DNA of 64,000 nucleotides, taken from the NCBI GenBank assembly GCA_047626725.1, contig JBLHSG010000006.1, forward strand, positions 62,001-126,000, given 5' to 3'. This document shows positions 34,688 through 43,777 of this stretch, in pieces. The notes beneath the pieces are model-generated. The model worked only from the letters and a program-made list of their open reading frames with translations, was not told the origin of the DNA and searched no databases. How positions within the stretch are numbered: the stretch's first letter is position 1; each line of letters starts with the position of its first letter. Both the position numbers and the translations under genes were made by a program. The stretch comes from Ascidiaceihabitans sp034111945 (lineage in GTDB: Bacteria; Pseudomonadota; Alphaproteobacteria; Rhodobacterales; Rhodobacteraceae).

Positions 34688-34836
34688 TTGAACAATCTAA
34701 GCGCCGTTTCGGGCAGGTGCCAGCGGTTTTTGCGGGGAAAAAGAGGCGTGCAACCGCCACGGGCTTGCGCGCATAGGGTGCCTTGGCCTATAGCCCATTC
34801 CAAACATATCAGACACATTAACGTTCGGAGGCTCTG

Positions 34837-35580
34837 ATGGCAGGCCACTCAAAATGGGCAAATATTCAACACCGCAAGGGGCGTCAGGACAAACTGCGTG
34901 CCAAGCTGTTTTCGAAAATGGCCAAAGAGATCACCGTTGCTGCGAAAATGGGCGACCCTGATCCCGATAAAAACCCGCGTTTGCGGATGGCGGTAAAAGA
35001 AGCCAAATCCAGTTCGGTGCCCAAAGAAGTCATCGACCGCGCGATCAAAAAATCGCAAGTGGGCGAAGGCGAAGATTACGAAGAAATCCGCTATGAGGGC
35101 TATGGCCCCAACGGCGTCGCGGTGATTGTCGAGGCAATGACCGACAACCGCAATCGCACCGCATCTGTTGTGCGCTCAACTTTTACCAAATGCGGTGGCA
35201 ACCTGGGCGAAACCGGCAGTGTCGGGTTCATGTTTGATCGCAAAGGCGAGGTGTCGTACGGCACAGCCGTTGGCGATGCTGACACCGTGATGATGGCCGC
35301 AATCGAAGCGGGCGCAGAAGACGTCGAAAGTTCAGAAGAAGGCCACGTTGTGTGGTGTGCGGACACTGATTTGAACGATGTCGCGACAGCGCTTGAGGCG
35401 GAATTGGGCGAATCCGAAAGCACCAAACTGGTGTGGAAACCAACAATCACCACCGAAATGGACCTTGAGGCGATGCAAAAGCTGATGCGCCTGATTGATG
35501 CGCTTGAGGATGACGACGACGTTCAACGCGTCACGACCAACTTTGATGCCAGCGACGAGGTCATGGAACAGTTGGAATGA
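34837..35580 (+). CDS. yebC: YebC/PmpR family protein
   Basis: The 247-residue product opens with the invariant MAGHSKWANIQHRKGRQD and has the normal three-domain YebC layout, including AVKEAKSSSVPKEVIDRAIKK near residue 50 and RYEGYGPNGVAVIVEAMTDN near residue 88. YebC proteins act as transcriptional regulators in some bacteria, and recent work on relatives links them to translation of proline-rich stretches. An ideal GGAGG lies seven bases before the ATG. The gene is monocistronic with a strong terminator after it. Confidence 0.96.
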   Translation: MAGHSKWANIQHRKGRQDKLRAKLFSKMAKEITVAAKMGDPDPDKNPRLRMAVKEAKSSSVPKEVIDRAIKKSQVGEGEDYEEIRYEGYGPNGVAVIVEAMTDNRNRTASVVRSTFTKCGGNLGETGSVGFMFDRKGEVSYGTAVGDADTVMMAAIEAGAEDVESSEEGHVVWCADTDLNDVATALEAELGESESTKLVWKPTITTEMDLEAMQKLMRLIDALEDDDDVQRVTTNFDASDEVMEQLE

Positions 35581-35606
35581 ATTGATCATTTTGATTGATA
35601 GAATAG

Positions 35607-35642
35607 AAAAAACCCTCTGCCGCTAGGTCAGGGGGTTTTTTT
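35607..35642. terminator. Bidirectional rho-independent terminator after yebC
   Basis: A 13-bp stem (35607-35619 with 35629-35641, one G-T pair) has an A run at its 5' side and a T run at its 3' side, so it can work on both strands. It separates yebC from the convergent small gene at 35686-35934. Confidence 0.9.
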
Positions 35643-35685
35643 ACGTCTTACGACAATGTGAAAAAGCGACCTTTAGCGCAGCGGT

Positions 35686-35934
35686 TTAACCAAACAGCGC
35701 GCGGGCAAATCCACCCAAACCACCACTGGCACGACACGGCGTTTCCGCGGTCTTGCCATTGCGTCGACGCACCCGGCGCAGCACGGATTTCAATTCATTC
35801 AAACGCAGCTTGGCCGTGTTATTGCCACTGGCCCGGCTTTGCACAGCCAGGATTTTTTCCTGAGTGTGCAGTGCGGATTCGATCAGGTCCAGATCGTGCT
35901 CGTTGAAATCTGTGCAGGCTTTTGAATCAAACAT
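35686..35934 (-). CDS. Conserved-looking small hypothetical protein
   Basis: The frame from ATG 35934 encodes 82 residues: MFDSKACTDFNEHDLDLIESALHT, a helical middle with a Lys/Leu/Arg-rich KSVLRRVRRRNGK, and a Gly/Ala tail ending in RALFG. The frame is open to 36048, but the extension looks unlike coding sequence, and 35934 has AAGGA upstream. I do not recognise a family. It is soluble, with no signal or membrane segment. It lies alone between the yebC terminator and the LysE gene. I consider it probably real on codon pattern and start context, but not certain. Confidence 0.55.
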   Translation of the reverse strand: MFDSKACTDFNEHDLDLIESALHTQEKILAVQSRASGNNTAKLRLNELKSVLRRVRRRNGKTAETPCRASGGLGGFARALFG

Positions 35935-36120
35935 CTTAGCGGCGTCCTTGGCTATGTCTCCTCCCTTATATGGGCAGTCAAAGGGGATACGCCAATGACC
36001 TTGGATCAGATCACTGTGAATAAATGAAACATTTAATATTTGTGCCATTCAAAAACTTTGGATTGATGTTGGGCCGGCCAACGCATAGCCATCACAAGTC
36101 GAACAAAATCAGGGCTCGCC

Positions 36121-36717
36121 ATGACGTCTTTGCTATCCGGCTTTGCCATCAGTTTGTCCTTGATCCTAGCGATCGGGGCGCAAAACGCATTTGTATTGCG
36201 CCAAGGGTTGCGGCGTGCCCATGTGTTCTGGGTCGCATTAACCTGCAGCGTCATCGATGCCTTGTTAATCACCGCCGGGATTATGGGGTTTGGCGCGCTG
36301 GCCACGGCGGCTCCGTGGTTTGAAACCATCCTGTTATGGGGCGGCGCGGCGTTCTTGATCTGGTATGGGTGGCAGAACGCTAAATCAGCGTGGCGTGGCG
36401 GCACAACACTGGAGGCCGCAACCGACGATGACCAAACCCTGCGTCAAGCATTGGTGACCATTCTGGCGTTATCGTTGTTGAACCCACATGTTTACTTGGA
36501 CACGGTGGTGTTTGTGGGATCGATCTCGGCTCAATATGACAATCGCTTCGCGTTCGGGATCGGGGCTGTGACGGCAAGTTTCACGTTCTTTTTCAGCCTT
36601 GCGTATGGCGCGCGGTTCTTGCGCCCGCTGTTTTCCAATCCACGATCCTGGCAAATCCTTGATGGGTTGATTGCGCTGGTGATGTGGTCAATTGCCGCCG
36701 CGTTGTTGCTATCCTAG
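36121..36717 (+). CDS. LysE/ArgO family amino acid exporter
   Basis: The 198-residue inner membrane protein has about six hydrophobic segments. The signature GFAISLSLILAIGAQNAFVLRQGL at its start is the classical LysE/ArgO opening, and TILALSLLNPHVYLDTVVF near residue 120 is the second conserved helix. The family exports lysine, arginine or other basic amino acids from the cytoplasm. LysG/ArgP-type regulators often accompany such genes, but none is adjacent here. The following DMT gene is 36 bases away. Confidence 0.92.
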   Translation: MTSLLSGFAISLSLILAIGAQNAFVLRQGLRRAHVFWVALTCSVIDALLITAGIMGFGALATAAPWFETILLWGGAAFLIWYGWQNAKSAWRGGTTLEAATDDDQTLRQALVTILALSLLNPHVYLDTVVFVGSISAQYDNRFAFGIGAVTASFTFFFSLAYGARFLRPLFSNPRSWQILDGLIALVMWSIAAALLLS

Positions 36718-36753
36718 CTTGCAGCGCCTCGGGATTTCAGTCTTGATACTGCC

Positions 36754-37659
36754 ATGAACCCAACAACCACGCCCCGCCCTATGGTTGGTATCTTTTGGAT
36801 GCTGACAACTGGATTTTTCTTTGTTGCTGTGACCGCATTGGTCAAATGGATGGGGCCGGGTATGCCGCCTGCGCAATCGGCGTTTCTGCGCTATTTGCTG
36901 GGCATGATTTTTCTGCTGCCGATGATCAAAGACATTCGATCTGCCACCGTGACCCCGCGCCAATGGAAGCTGTTTGGCCTGCGCGGATTTTTCCACGCCT
37001 TTGGGGTGATGCTGTGGTTTTTTGCGATGACCCGCATCCCGATTGCCGAAGTGACGGCTATGAATTACCTCGCGCCGGTTTACGTGACGATCGGGGCGGC
37101 TGTGTTTCTTGGCGAAAAGCTGGCCTTGCGCCGGATTATGGCCGTGGTGATTGCGCTGTTGGGCGCGGCGATTATTTTGCGCCCCGGTTTTCGCGAGGTC
37201 CACCCCGGACACTTGGCAATGTTGATCGCGGCGGTGGTGTTTGCGGGCTCGTATCTGCTGGCCAAGGTCCTCGCAGACGAGGTGAAGCCAACCGTCGTTG
37301 TCGCGATGTTGTCGCTGTTTGTGACCCTTGCATTGGCCCCGTTTGCGTTTGCCAATTGGGTGAGCCCCAGCTGGTCTGATCTGGGGATTTTGCTGGCCGT
37401 CGCGATGTTTGCCCAAGCAGGTCACTATACAATGACGCTGGCGTTTGCGGCCGCCCCGGTGACCGTGACCCAGCCGATTACGTTTTTGCAACTGGTCTGG
37501 GCGACGCTGCTGGGCCTGCTGGTGTTCGCGGAACCCGTTGATATCTGGGTGGTAATTGGCGGCGTCGTGATCCTTGCGTCCGTAACATTCATCACATGGC
37601 GCGAGGCAACGCTTAAGCGGCCACCGGTTACACCGCCTACAAACGCGACCAAAGTTTAA
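36754..37659 (+). CDS. DMT superfamily (EamA) transporter
   Basis: A 301-residue membrane protein with about ten hydrophobic segments in two EamA repeats. The first repeat contains MTRIPIAEVTAMNYLAPVYVTIGAAVFLGEKL (about residues 92-122), the second AAPVTVTQPITFLQLVWATLLGLLVFAEP. This is the usual organisation of DMT exporters; the substrate is unknown. A 386-codon frame exists on the opposite strand but is only a shadow. The gene precedes the betI operator region by less than 20 bases. Confidence 0.9.
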   Translation: MNPTTTPRPMVGIFWMLTTGFFFVAVTALVKWMGPGMPPAQSAFLRYLLGMIFLLPMIKDIRSATVTPRQWKLFGLRGFFHAFGVMLWFFAMTRIPIAEVTAMNYLAPVYVTIGAAVFLGEKLALRRIMAVVIALLGAAIILRPGFREVHPGHLAMLIAAVVFAGSYLLAKVLADEVKPTVVVAMLSLFVTLALAPFAFANWVSPSWSDLGILLAVAMFAQAGHYTMTLAFAAAPVTVTQPITFLQLVWATLLGLLVFAEPVDIWVVIGGVVILASVTFITWREATLKRPPVTPPTNATKV

Positions 37660-37674
37660 CGCGCTTTCGTTTTT

Positions 37675-37692
37675 ATTGATTGACGAGTCAAT
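37675..37692. promoter_or_regulatory. Candidate BetI operator upstream of betI
   Basis: A perfect inverted repeat ATTGAC-GA-GTCAAT at 37679-37692 sits inside a longer TTGATTGA...TCAAT block starting at 37675. It lies 55 bases before the betI ATG. BetI boxes of other bacteria have the same TTGATTGA/TCAATCAA half-site type, so autoregulation of the bet operon is likely. Confidence 0.6.
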
Positions 37693-37747
37693 ATCCCCGT
37701 GATTAGCGTCGCCTTCAGAATTGAAAGCGATAGCAAAGGGGCGTGTG

Positions 37748-38323
37748 ATGCCAAAACTCGGGATGGAACCCATTCGCCGCTCGGCATTGGTGCACGCCAC
37801 GATTGCTGAAATTGGCGCGGCGGGGCATTTGGATGTGACCGTCGGCCAGATCGCGAAACGCGCAGGCATGTCGACGGCCCTCGCGCACCACTATTTTGGC
37901 GGCAAAAACCAGATTTTTCTAGCCGCGATGCGCCATATTCTGCGTGAATTCGGCACCGAAGTCCGCGCCGCCCTTGGTGCTGCGCGCACGCCCTATGCCC
38001 GCGCCGCTGCAATCATCGAGGCCAGTTTTGCACCGTCGTGTTTTGACCCCGCCACGATCAGCGCGTGGATGACATTGTACGCGCGCGCCCAAACCCATCC
38101 CGAAACCAAGCGCCTGCTAAAGCTGTATCAATGGCGCCTGCATTCCAACCTGTCACATGCCCTGCGCCCGTTGTGCGATGACCCGACAACCAATGCCCAA
38201 ACACTGGCCGCGTTGATTGACGGGCTGTATTTGCGCGCCGCCTTGTCGCGTGGTTGTGACGAAAACGAAGCCAGAAATAGCGCCCTGCGCGCCCTCAACA
38301 TGATGATCGGACACCAGCCATGA
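37748..38323 (+). CDS. betI: Transcriptional repressor BetI
   Basis: The 191-residue TetR-family protein begins MPKLGMEPIRRSALVHATIAEIG. It has a helix-turn-helix at about residues 27-52 (TVGQIAKRAGMSTALAHHYFGGKNQI). PKxGMxPIRR and STALAHHYFGGK are specific to BetI, which represses choline-glycine betaine genes and is relieved by choline. The ATG at 37748 has AAAGGGG upstream; the frame from 37721 is longer but has no support. Its stop overlaps the betC start by four bases, so the repressor heads the operon it controls. Confidence 0.93.
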   Translation: MPKLGMEPIRRSALVHATIAEIGAAGHLDVTVGQIAKRAGMSTALAHHYFGGKNQIFLAAMRHILREFGTEVRAALGAARTPYARAAAIIEASFAPSCFDPATISAWMTLYARAQTHPETKRLLKLYQWRLHSNLSHALRPLCDDPTTNAQTLAALIDGLYLRAALSRGCDENEARNSALRALNMMIGHQP

Positions 38324-39840
38324 GCAAATCTGCCGCGCAACCAAACATCCTGATCGTGATGGTCGACCAATTGAACGGCACGTTGTTTCCGGACGGGCCT
38401 GCGGATTGGCTGCATGCGCCAAACTTGAAAAAACTGGCGGCCAAATCAACGCGCTTTCAAAACGCTTATACCGCGTCACCACTGTGCGCGCCGGGGCGGG
38501 CGGCGTTTATGTCGGGGCAGCTTCCTTCGGCGACGGGTGTCTATGACAACGCGGCTGAATTCACGTCGTCAATCCCGACTTACGCGCACCATTTGCGCCG
38601 CGCAGGCTATCAAACCTGTCTGACGGGCAAGATGCATTTTGTCGGCCCTGACCAGATGCACGGGTTCGAAGAACGCCTGACCACAGACATTTATCCAGCC
38701 GATTTTGGCTGGACGCCGGACTACCGCAAACCGGGTGAACGCATCGATTGGTGGTATCACAACATGGGGTCGGTCACGGGCGCAGGCGTCGCTGAAATCA
38801 GCAACCAAATGGAATACGATGACGAGGTTGCCTACAATGCGACCCGCAAAATCTATGATCTGTCACGGGGCAAAGACGACCGCCCTTGGTGCCTGACCGT
38901 CAGCTTTACCCACCCGCACGACCCCTATGTGACCCGCAAAAAATATTGGGATCTATACGAGGATTGCGAGCACCTGTTACCCACTGTTCCCGCGATCCCT
39001 TACGAGGACCAAGACAGCCATTCCAAGCGTATTTTTGATGCCAACGACTGGCGCAGTTTTGACATCACAGAAACCGATATCAAACGCTCGCGTCGCGCCT
39101 ATTTTTCCAACATCAGCTATCTTGATGACAAAATCGGCGAGGTCCTAGAGGCGCTTGAGGGTAGCCGCCAAGAGGCGATTATCGTCTTTGTATCCGATCA
39201 CGGCGATATGCTGGGCGAACGTGGATTGTGGTTCAAAATGTCGTTCTATGAGGGGTCATCACGCGTCCCGATGATGATTTGTGCGCCCGATATGGAACCC
39301 GGTTTGATCACCACGCCGGTGTCGAACATCGACGTGTGCCCGACGCTTTGCGATCTGGCGGGCGTGTCGATGGCCGAGGTCGAACCGTGGACCACGGGCC
39401 AATCCGTCAAACCGATGGGCCAAGGCGTCGAGCGCACGGAACCCGTCGCGATGGAATACGCGGCCGAAGGATCGTACGCGCCGATGGTGTCGTTGCGCTA
39501 TGGCAAGTGGAAATACAATCGCTGCACGTTGGACCCTGACCAGCTGTTCGATATGGAAAACGATCCACACGAGCTCACCAACCTCGCTGATGTCGCCGCC
39601 CATAAAGGCACGTTGGATCAGTTGCGCGCCAAGGCCGATGCCCGCTGGGATCTGGATAAATTCGATGCCGATGTGCGTGTCAGTCAAGCCCGCCGCTGGG
39701 TCGTGTACGAGGCCCTGCGCCAAGGTGGATATTACCCTTGGGATTACCAGCCGCTGCAAAAAGCATCCGAACGCTACATGCGCAACCACATGGACCTGAA
39801 CAATGTTGAGGACGACGCACGTTTCCCACGCGGGGAATGA
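38320..39840 (+). CDS. betC: Choline-sulfatase
   Basis: The 506-residue enzyme hydrolyses choline-O-sulfate to choline and sulfate. The sulfatase motif CAPGR has the Cys at residue 56 (in TASPLCAPGRAAF), which would be oxidised to formylglycine. Metal ligands include MVDQLNG near residue 14 and VFVSDHGDMLGERG near 290. The C-terminal GYYPWDYQPLQ block is characteristic of choline-sulfatase. No signal peptide is visible, consistent with a cytoplasmic enzyme. It supplies choline to BetA. Confidence 0.95.
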   Translation: MSKSAAQPNILIVMVDQLNGTLFPDGPADWLHAPNLKKLAAKSTRFQNAYTASPLCAPGRAAFMSGQLPSATGVYDNAAEFTSSIPTYAHHLRRAGYQTCLTGKMHFVGPDQMHGFEERLTTDIYPADFGWTPDYRKPGERIDWWYHNMGSVTGAGVAEISNQMEYDDEVAYNATRKIYDLSRGKDDRPWCLTVSFTHPHDPYVTRKKYWDLYEDCEHLLPTVPAIPYEDQDSHSKRIFDANDWRSFDITETDIKRSRRAYFSNISYLDDKIGEVLEALEGSRQEAIIVFVSDHGDMLGERGLWFKMSFYEGSSRVPMMICAPDMEPGLITTPVSNIDVCPTLCDLAGVSMAEVEPWTTGQSVKPMGQGVERTEPVAMEYAAEGSYAPMVSLRYGKWKYNRCTLDPDQLFDMENDPHELTNLADVAAHKGTLDQLRAKADARWDLDKFDADVRVSQARRWVVYEALRQGGYYPWDYQPLQKASERYMRNHMDLNNVEDDARFPRGE

Positions 39841-39894
39841 TCCGTTTTCAAATCACAAATCGTCCTCTGATCGAGGCAAGAAAGTTTTAAAAAT

Positions 39895-41352
39895 ATGACC
39901 TACCCAACACAGCCAACCGCCAGCCATTTCATCAACGGCAAATACGTCGAAGACACCGCAGGCACGCCGTTTGACGTGATCTATCCGGCCACGGGTGCCA
40001 AAATCGCGACGGTCCATTCCGCGACCCCTGCGATCATCGATCAAGCGCTGGCCGCCGCCAAAGCCGCACAACCTGCATGGGCCGCAATGAGCGGAACAGA
40101 ACGGGGGCGGATCATGCGCCGTGCCTCTGAAATCATGCGCGAACGCAACCACGACCTGTCAGTTTTGGAAACCTTTGACACCGGCAAACCCTATCAGGAA
40201 ACGTCCCTAGTGGATGCGACCAGTGGGGCTGACGCGTTGGAATATTTTGGCGGAATGGCGGCCACGCTAACCGGCGAACACATCCAACTGGGCGAAGACT
40301 GGGTGTACACGCGGCGCGAGGCATTGGGCGTTTGTGTTGGCATCGGCGCGTGGAATTACCCGACACAAATCGCCTGCTGGAAGGGCGCGCCTGCCTTGGC
40401 CTGTGGCAATTCGGTGGTGTTCAAACCGTCAGAAACCACACCGCTTTGCGCGCTAAAAGTTGCGGAAATCCTGCACGAAGCCGGCCTGCCTGCGGGCTTG
40501 TATAACGTCGTCCAAGGCTTGGGTGACGTGGGCGCGGCACTGGTCACAGACGACCGCGTCGACAAGGTGTCGCTGACCGGATCTGTCCCGACGGGCAAAA
40601 AGGTTTACGCAGCCGCAGCAGCTGGCATCAAGCACGTTACGATGGAACTGGGTGGCAAATCCCCAATGATCGTATTCGAGGACGCGGATATCGAAAACGC
40701 GGTCAGCGGCGCGATCCTTGGCAACTTCTATTCCTCCGGTCAGGTCTGTTCCAACGGCACCCGCGTGTTCGTGCACACATCGATCAAAGAGGCGTTCCTT
40801 AAACGCTTGTCCGAACGTTTGGCCACCGCTGTTATCGGCGATCCGCAAGACCCCGAAACCAGCTTTGGTCCCATGGTTAGTCAGCGGCAATTAGACATCA
40901 CGCTGGGCTACATCGAAAAAGGCAAAGCCGAAGGCGCGCGGATCACCTATGGTGGTAACGCCCTGAAAAAGGACGGTTTTTATATCGAACCAACCGTGTT
41001 CGCTGACGTCACAGACGACATGACCATCGCACGCGAGGAAATCTTTGGCCCCGTTATGGCGGTCCTTGATTTCGAAGACGAAGCAGACGTGATGAAGCGC
41101 GCCAACGACACTGAATTTGGTCTGGCAGCAGGCGTGTTCACCAAAGATATCAGCCGCGCGCACCGTGTCGCCGCCAATTTCGAGGCCGGCACATGCTACA
41201 TTAACACCTACAATGATGCGCCGGTCGAGGCTCCGTTTGGGGGTTCCAAACAGTCGGGCGTCGGGCGTGAAAACTCCAAGGCGGCGATCAATCACTATTC
41301 GCAATTGAAATCAGTTTATGTGCGCATGGGCGACGTCGAGGCACCGTTCTGA
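39895..41352 (+). CDS. betB: Betaine-aldehyde dehydrogenase
   Basis: The 485-residue NAD-dependent aldehyde dehydrogenase oxidises betaine aldehyde to glycine betaine. Catalytic elements are Asn154 (GAWNYP), Glu251 (ELGGKSP) and the nucleophile Cys285 (SGQVCSNGTR). The C-terminus FGGSKQSGVGRENS is typical of BetB. The start lies in an A-rich region with a weak ribosome binding site, 54 bases after betC. It overlaps betA by one base. Confidence 0.95.
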   Translation: MTYPTQPTASHFINGKYVEDTAGTPFDVIYPATGAKIATVHSATPAIIDQALAAAKAAQPAWAAMSGTERGRIMRRASEIMRERNHDLSVLETFDTGKPYQETSLVDATSGADALEYFGGMAATLTGEHIQLGEDWVYTRREALGVCVGIGAWNYPTQIACWKGAPALACGNSVVFKPSETTPLCALKVAEILHEAGLPAGLYNVVQGLGDVGAALVTDDRVDKVSLTGSVPTGKKVYAAAAAGIKHVTMELGGKSPMIVFEDADIENAVSGAILGNFYSSGQVCSNGTRVFVHTSIKEAFLKRLSERLATAVIGDPQDPETSFGPMVSQRQLDITLGYIEKGKAEGARITYGGNALKKDGFYIEPTVFADVTDDMTIAREEIFGPVMAVLDFEDEADVMKRANDTEFGLAAGVFTKDISRAHRVAANFEAGTCYINTYNDAPVEAPFGGSKQSGVGRENSKAAINHYSQLKSVYVRMGDVEAPF

Positions 41353-43001
41353 TGCAAGCAGACTATGTAATTGTCGGGGCAGGCAGCGCCGGTTGCGCCA
41401 TCGCGTATCGACTGGCCGAGGCAGGTGAAAACGTGCTGGTTATCGAACACGGTGGCACCGATGCGGGCCCGCTGATCCAGATGCCTGCCGCCCTGTCGTA
41501 TCCGATGAATATGAAGCGTTACGATTGGGGCTACGAATCCGAACCAGAGCCACATTTGAACGGGCGTAAACTGGCGTGCCCACGTGGCAAAGTCATTGGC
41601 GGATCATCGTCGATCAACGGTATGGTGTACGTGCGCGGCCACGCAAAAGACTTCGATCACTGGGCCGAAAGCGGCGCTGACGGTTGGTCGTACGCCGACG
41701 TGCTGCCCTACTACAAACGCATGGAAACATGGGACGATGGCGGGCATGGCGGCGACGCGGAATGGCGCGGCACCGATGGTCCATTGCACGTCACGCGCGG
41801 CCCGCGGGATAACCCGTTGTTCAACGCCTTTGTCGAGGCAGGCAAGCAGGCCGGTTACGAGGCAACAGACGACTACAACGGTCAAAAACAAGAGGGCTTT
41901 GGCCCGATGGAACAGACCGTTCACAAGGGGCGGCGTTGGTCGGCGGCGAACGCGTATTTGCGACCCGCGCTCAAGCATGACAACTGCATGCTGATGAATG
42001 GACTTGTCGAGAAAGTCATTATCGAAGACGGGCGCGCCACGGGCGTGGCTTTGGCCGGTGGGCAGGTCGTAACGGCGAACCGCGAAGTCATTTTGGCGGC
42101 GTCGTCTATCAACTCGCCAAAGCTGTTGATGCTGTCGGGAATTGGGCCTGCCGCGCACCTTAAAGACCACGGCATTGAAGTGATCGCGGATCGTCCTGGC
42201 GTTGGGCAAAACCTGCAAGACCATCTTGAACTTTATATTCAAATCGCCGCCAGCAAACCGATCACTTTGTACAAGCACTGGAACCTGTTGTCCAAAGCTG
42301 TGATTGGCGCGCAGTGGCTGTTCCTAAAGACCGGATTGGGCGCGTCAAACCAGTTCGAAAGTGCTGCCTTTGTAAGGTCCAAAGCCGGCGTAGAATACCC
42401 CGATATCCAGTATCATTTTCTGCCAATTGCAGTGCGCTATGACGGGCAGGCCGCAGCCGAAGGGCACGGTTTTCAGGCACACACGGGACCAATGCGTTCG
42501 GTGTCGCGCGGGTCTGTTACATTGCGATCTTCGGACCCTGCGGATGCGCCAAAAATCTTGTTCAACTACATGTCGGATCCCTCGGATTGGGAAGATTTCA
42601 GAACCTGTATTCGCCTCACTCGCGAGGTTTTTGCCCAAGATGCGTTTAAGCCGTTTGTGAAACATGAAATCCAACCAGGGGCCGATGTGCAGTCTGATGA
42701 TGCCCTGAATGCGTTCATTTCCGAACATGTAGAAAGCGCGTATCACCCTTGCGGCACCTGTAAAATGGGGCGGCGCGATGAACCGATGGCAGTGGTCGAT
42801 CCGCATGGCGCGGTGATCGGGGTTTCGGGCCTACGGGTTGCGGACAGTTCGATCTTTCCACGCATCACCAATGGCAATTTGAACGGGCCGTCGATCATGG
42901 TTGGTGAAAAGATGTCGGATCACATTCTGGGTCGCGATCCTTTGCCCAAGTCCAATGACGAACCTTGGGTCAATCCAGACTGGGAAACCTCTCAACGGTG
43001 A
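41352..43001 (+). CDS. betA: Choline dehydrogenase
   Basis: The 549-residue flavoprotein of the GMC oxidoreductase family oxidises choline to betaine aldehyde. FAD binding is shown by DYVIVGAGSAGCAIAYRLAEAG at residues 4-25. The GMC signature appears as GKVIGGSSSINGMVYVRG near residue 78, and SSINSPKLLMLSGIG near 250. The active-site His-containing SAYHPCGTCKMGRRD lies near 460, and the protein ends NGNLNGPSIMVGEKMSDHIL before a short tail. The start codon overlaps the betB stop by one base, so the pair is coupled. Confidence 0.95.
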   Translation: MQADYVIVGAGSAGCAIAYRLAEAGENVLVIEHGGTDAGPLIQMPAALSYPMNMKRYDWGYESEPEPHLNGRKLACPRGKVIGGSSSINGMVYVRGHAKDFDHWAESGADGWSYADVLPYYKRMETWDDGGHGGDAEWRGTDGPLHVTRGPRDNPLFNAFVEAGKQAGYEATDDYNGQKQEGFGPMEQTVHKGRRWSAANAYLRPALKHDNCMLMNGLVEKVIIEDGRATGVALAGGQVVTANREVILAASSINSPKLLMLSGIGPAAHLKDHGIEVIADRPGVGQNLQDHLELYIQIAASKPITLYKHWNLLSKAVIGAQWLFLKTGLGASNQFESAAFVRSKAGVEYPDIQYHFLPIAVRYDGQAAAEGHGFQAHTGPMRSVSRGSVTLRSSDPADAPKILFNYMSDPSDWEDFRTCIRLTREVFAQDAFKPFVKHEIQPGADVQSDDALNAFISEHVESAYHPCGTCKMGRRDEPMAVVDPHGAVIGVSGLRVADSSIFPRITNGNLNGPSIMVGEKMSDHILGRDPLPKSNDEPWVNPDWETSQR

Positions 43002-43032
43002 TCCCCAAAGGTTAACGCCAATAGTTAACGCA

Positions 43033-43068
43033 GGCCAACTTTCTAACGCGATGTTAAGGAAGTTGGCC
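43033..43068 (+). other. Inverted repeat downstream of betA
   Basis: GGCCAACTT at 43033-43041 pairs with AAGTTGGCC at 43060-43068 across an 18-base loop. Two direct GTTAACGC copies lie just before it. There is no strong T run after it, so it is a weak terminator or an mRNA-stabilising hairpin at the end of the bet operon. Confidence 0.5.
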
Positions 43069-43111
43069 AGTTTCGCTTGATATGTGTGAAACTTAGGCGC
43101 ATCTACGCCAC

Positions 43112-43777
43112 ATGTTAAGAGTTTGTACTTCTTTTGTTCTAATGTTGTTACCAAACCTTGCCATGGCTCTTGCCGCGGCGGATTTTTCTGGCCGTGTGCA
43201 GGTTATTGACGGGGATACCATCGATGTGGGTGATGTACGCGTGCGTATTCACGGTATTGATGCGCCTGAAAATGACCAACATTGTCGTTCTGAACAGGGT
43301 ATCGATTGGGCCTGCGGGCGCTGGGTAAATGATCAGGTACGACAACGTCTTCAGGGGCAAATCGCCCACTGTGTGCAGGTCGATATTGACAAATACAGCC
43401 GTGTTGTTGCGACCTGTTCCGTCGCGGGCGAAGACATCGGCCGTGCCCTCGTTTCTGATGGTTTGGCGTTTGCCTATCGCAAATATTCGATGGCTTACGA
43501 TCTGGACGAAAAAGGGGCTGCGATAAACGATCGTGGCCTGCACGCCAGCAGTGTCCAAAGCCCAAGCGCGTTTCGCCGTTCGCGGATCAAGGGGCGTATC
43601 CCGCCGGACCGCGATTGCGTAATCAGGGGCAATATTTCGGCAAAGGGAAAGCGGATATTCCACAGTCCAGGCCAGGCATTTTACGAACGCACAGGGATCA
43701 ACACCCGCAACGGTGAACGCTGGTTTTGTTCATCGAGCGACGCGATCAAAGCAGGCTGGCGGGCGTCGCGTGGCTAA
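43112..43777 (+). CDS. Secreted thermonuclease-like protein with C-terminal sunset-like domain
   Basis: The 221-residue protein has a signal peptide (MLRVCTSFVLMLLPNLAMALA). A staphylococcal-nuclease domain follows at about residues 25-140: GRVQVIDGDTIDVGDVRVRIHGIDAPE, DKYSRVVATC and ALVSDGLAFAYRKYS. The last 45 residues carry a separate small domain, GNISAKGKRIFHSPGQAFYERTGIN...GERWFCSSSDAIKAGWRASRG, which resembles the 'sunset' domain found on extracellular nucleases. The protein is probably exported and cuts nucleic acid outside the cytoplasm. Its stop overlaps by four bases the stop of the convergent pccR. Confidence 0.88.
   Translation: MLRVCTSFVLMLLPNLAMALAAADFSGRVQVIDGDTIDVGDVRVRIHGIDAPENDQHCRSEQGIDWACGRWVNDQVRQRLQGQIAHCVQVDIDKYSRVVATCSVAGEDIGRALVSDGLAFAYRKYSMAYDLDEKGAAINDRGLHASSVQSPSAFRRSRIKGRIPPDRDCVIRGNISAKGKRIFHSPGQAFYERTGINTRNGERWFCSSSDAIKAGWRASRG

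Noticed and set aside
36709..37869. 386-codon minus-strand frame opposite the DMT transporter
   Set aside because: The plus strand encodes a clear EamA transporter; the minus frame is His/Arg/Gln-rich with no domain and is a shadow of GC-rich coding.
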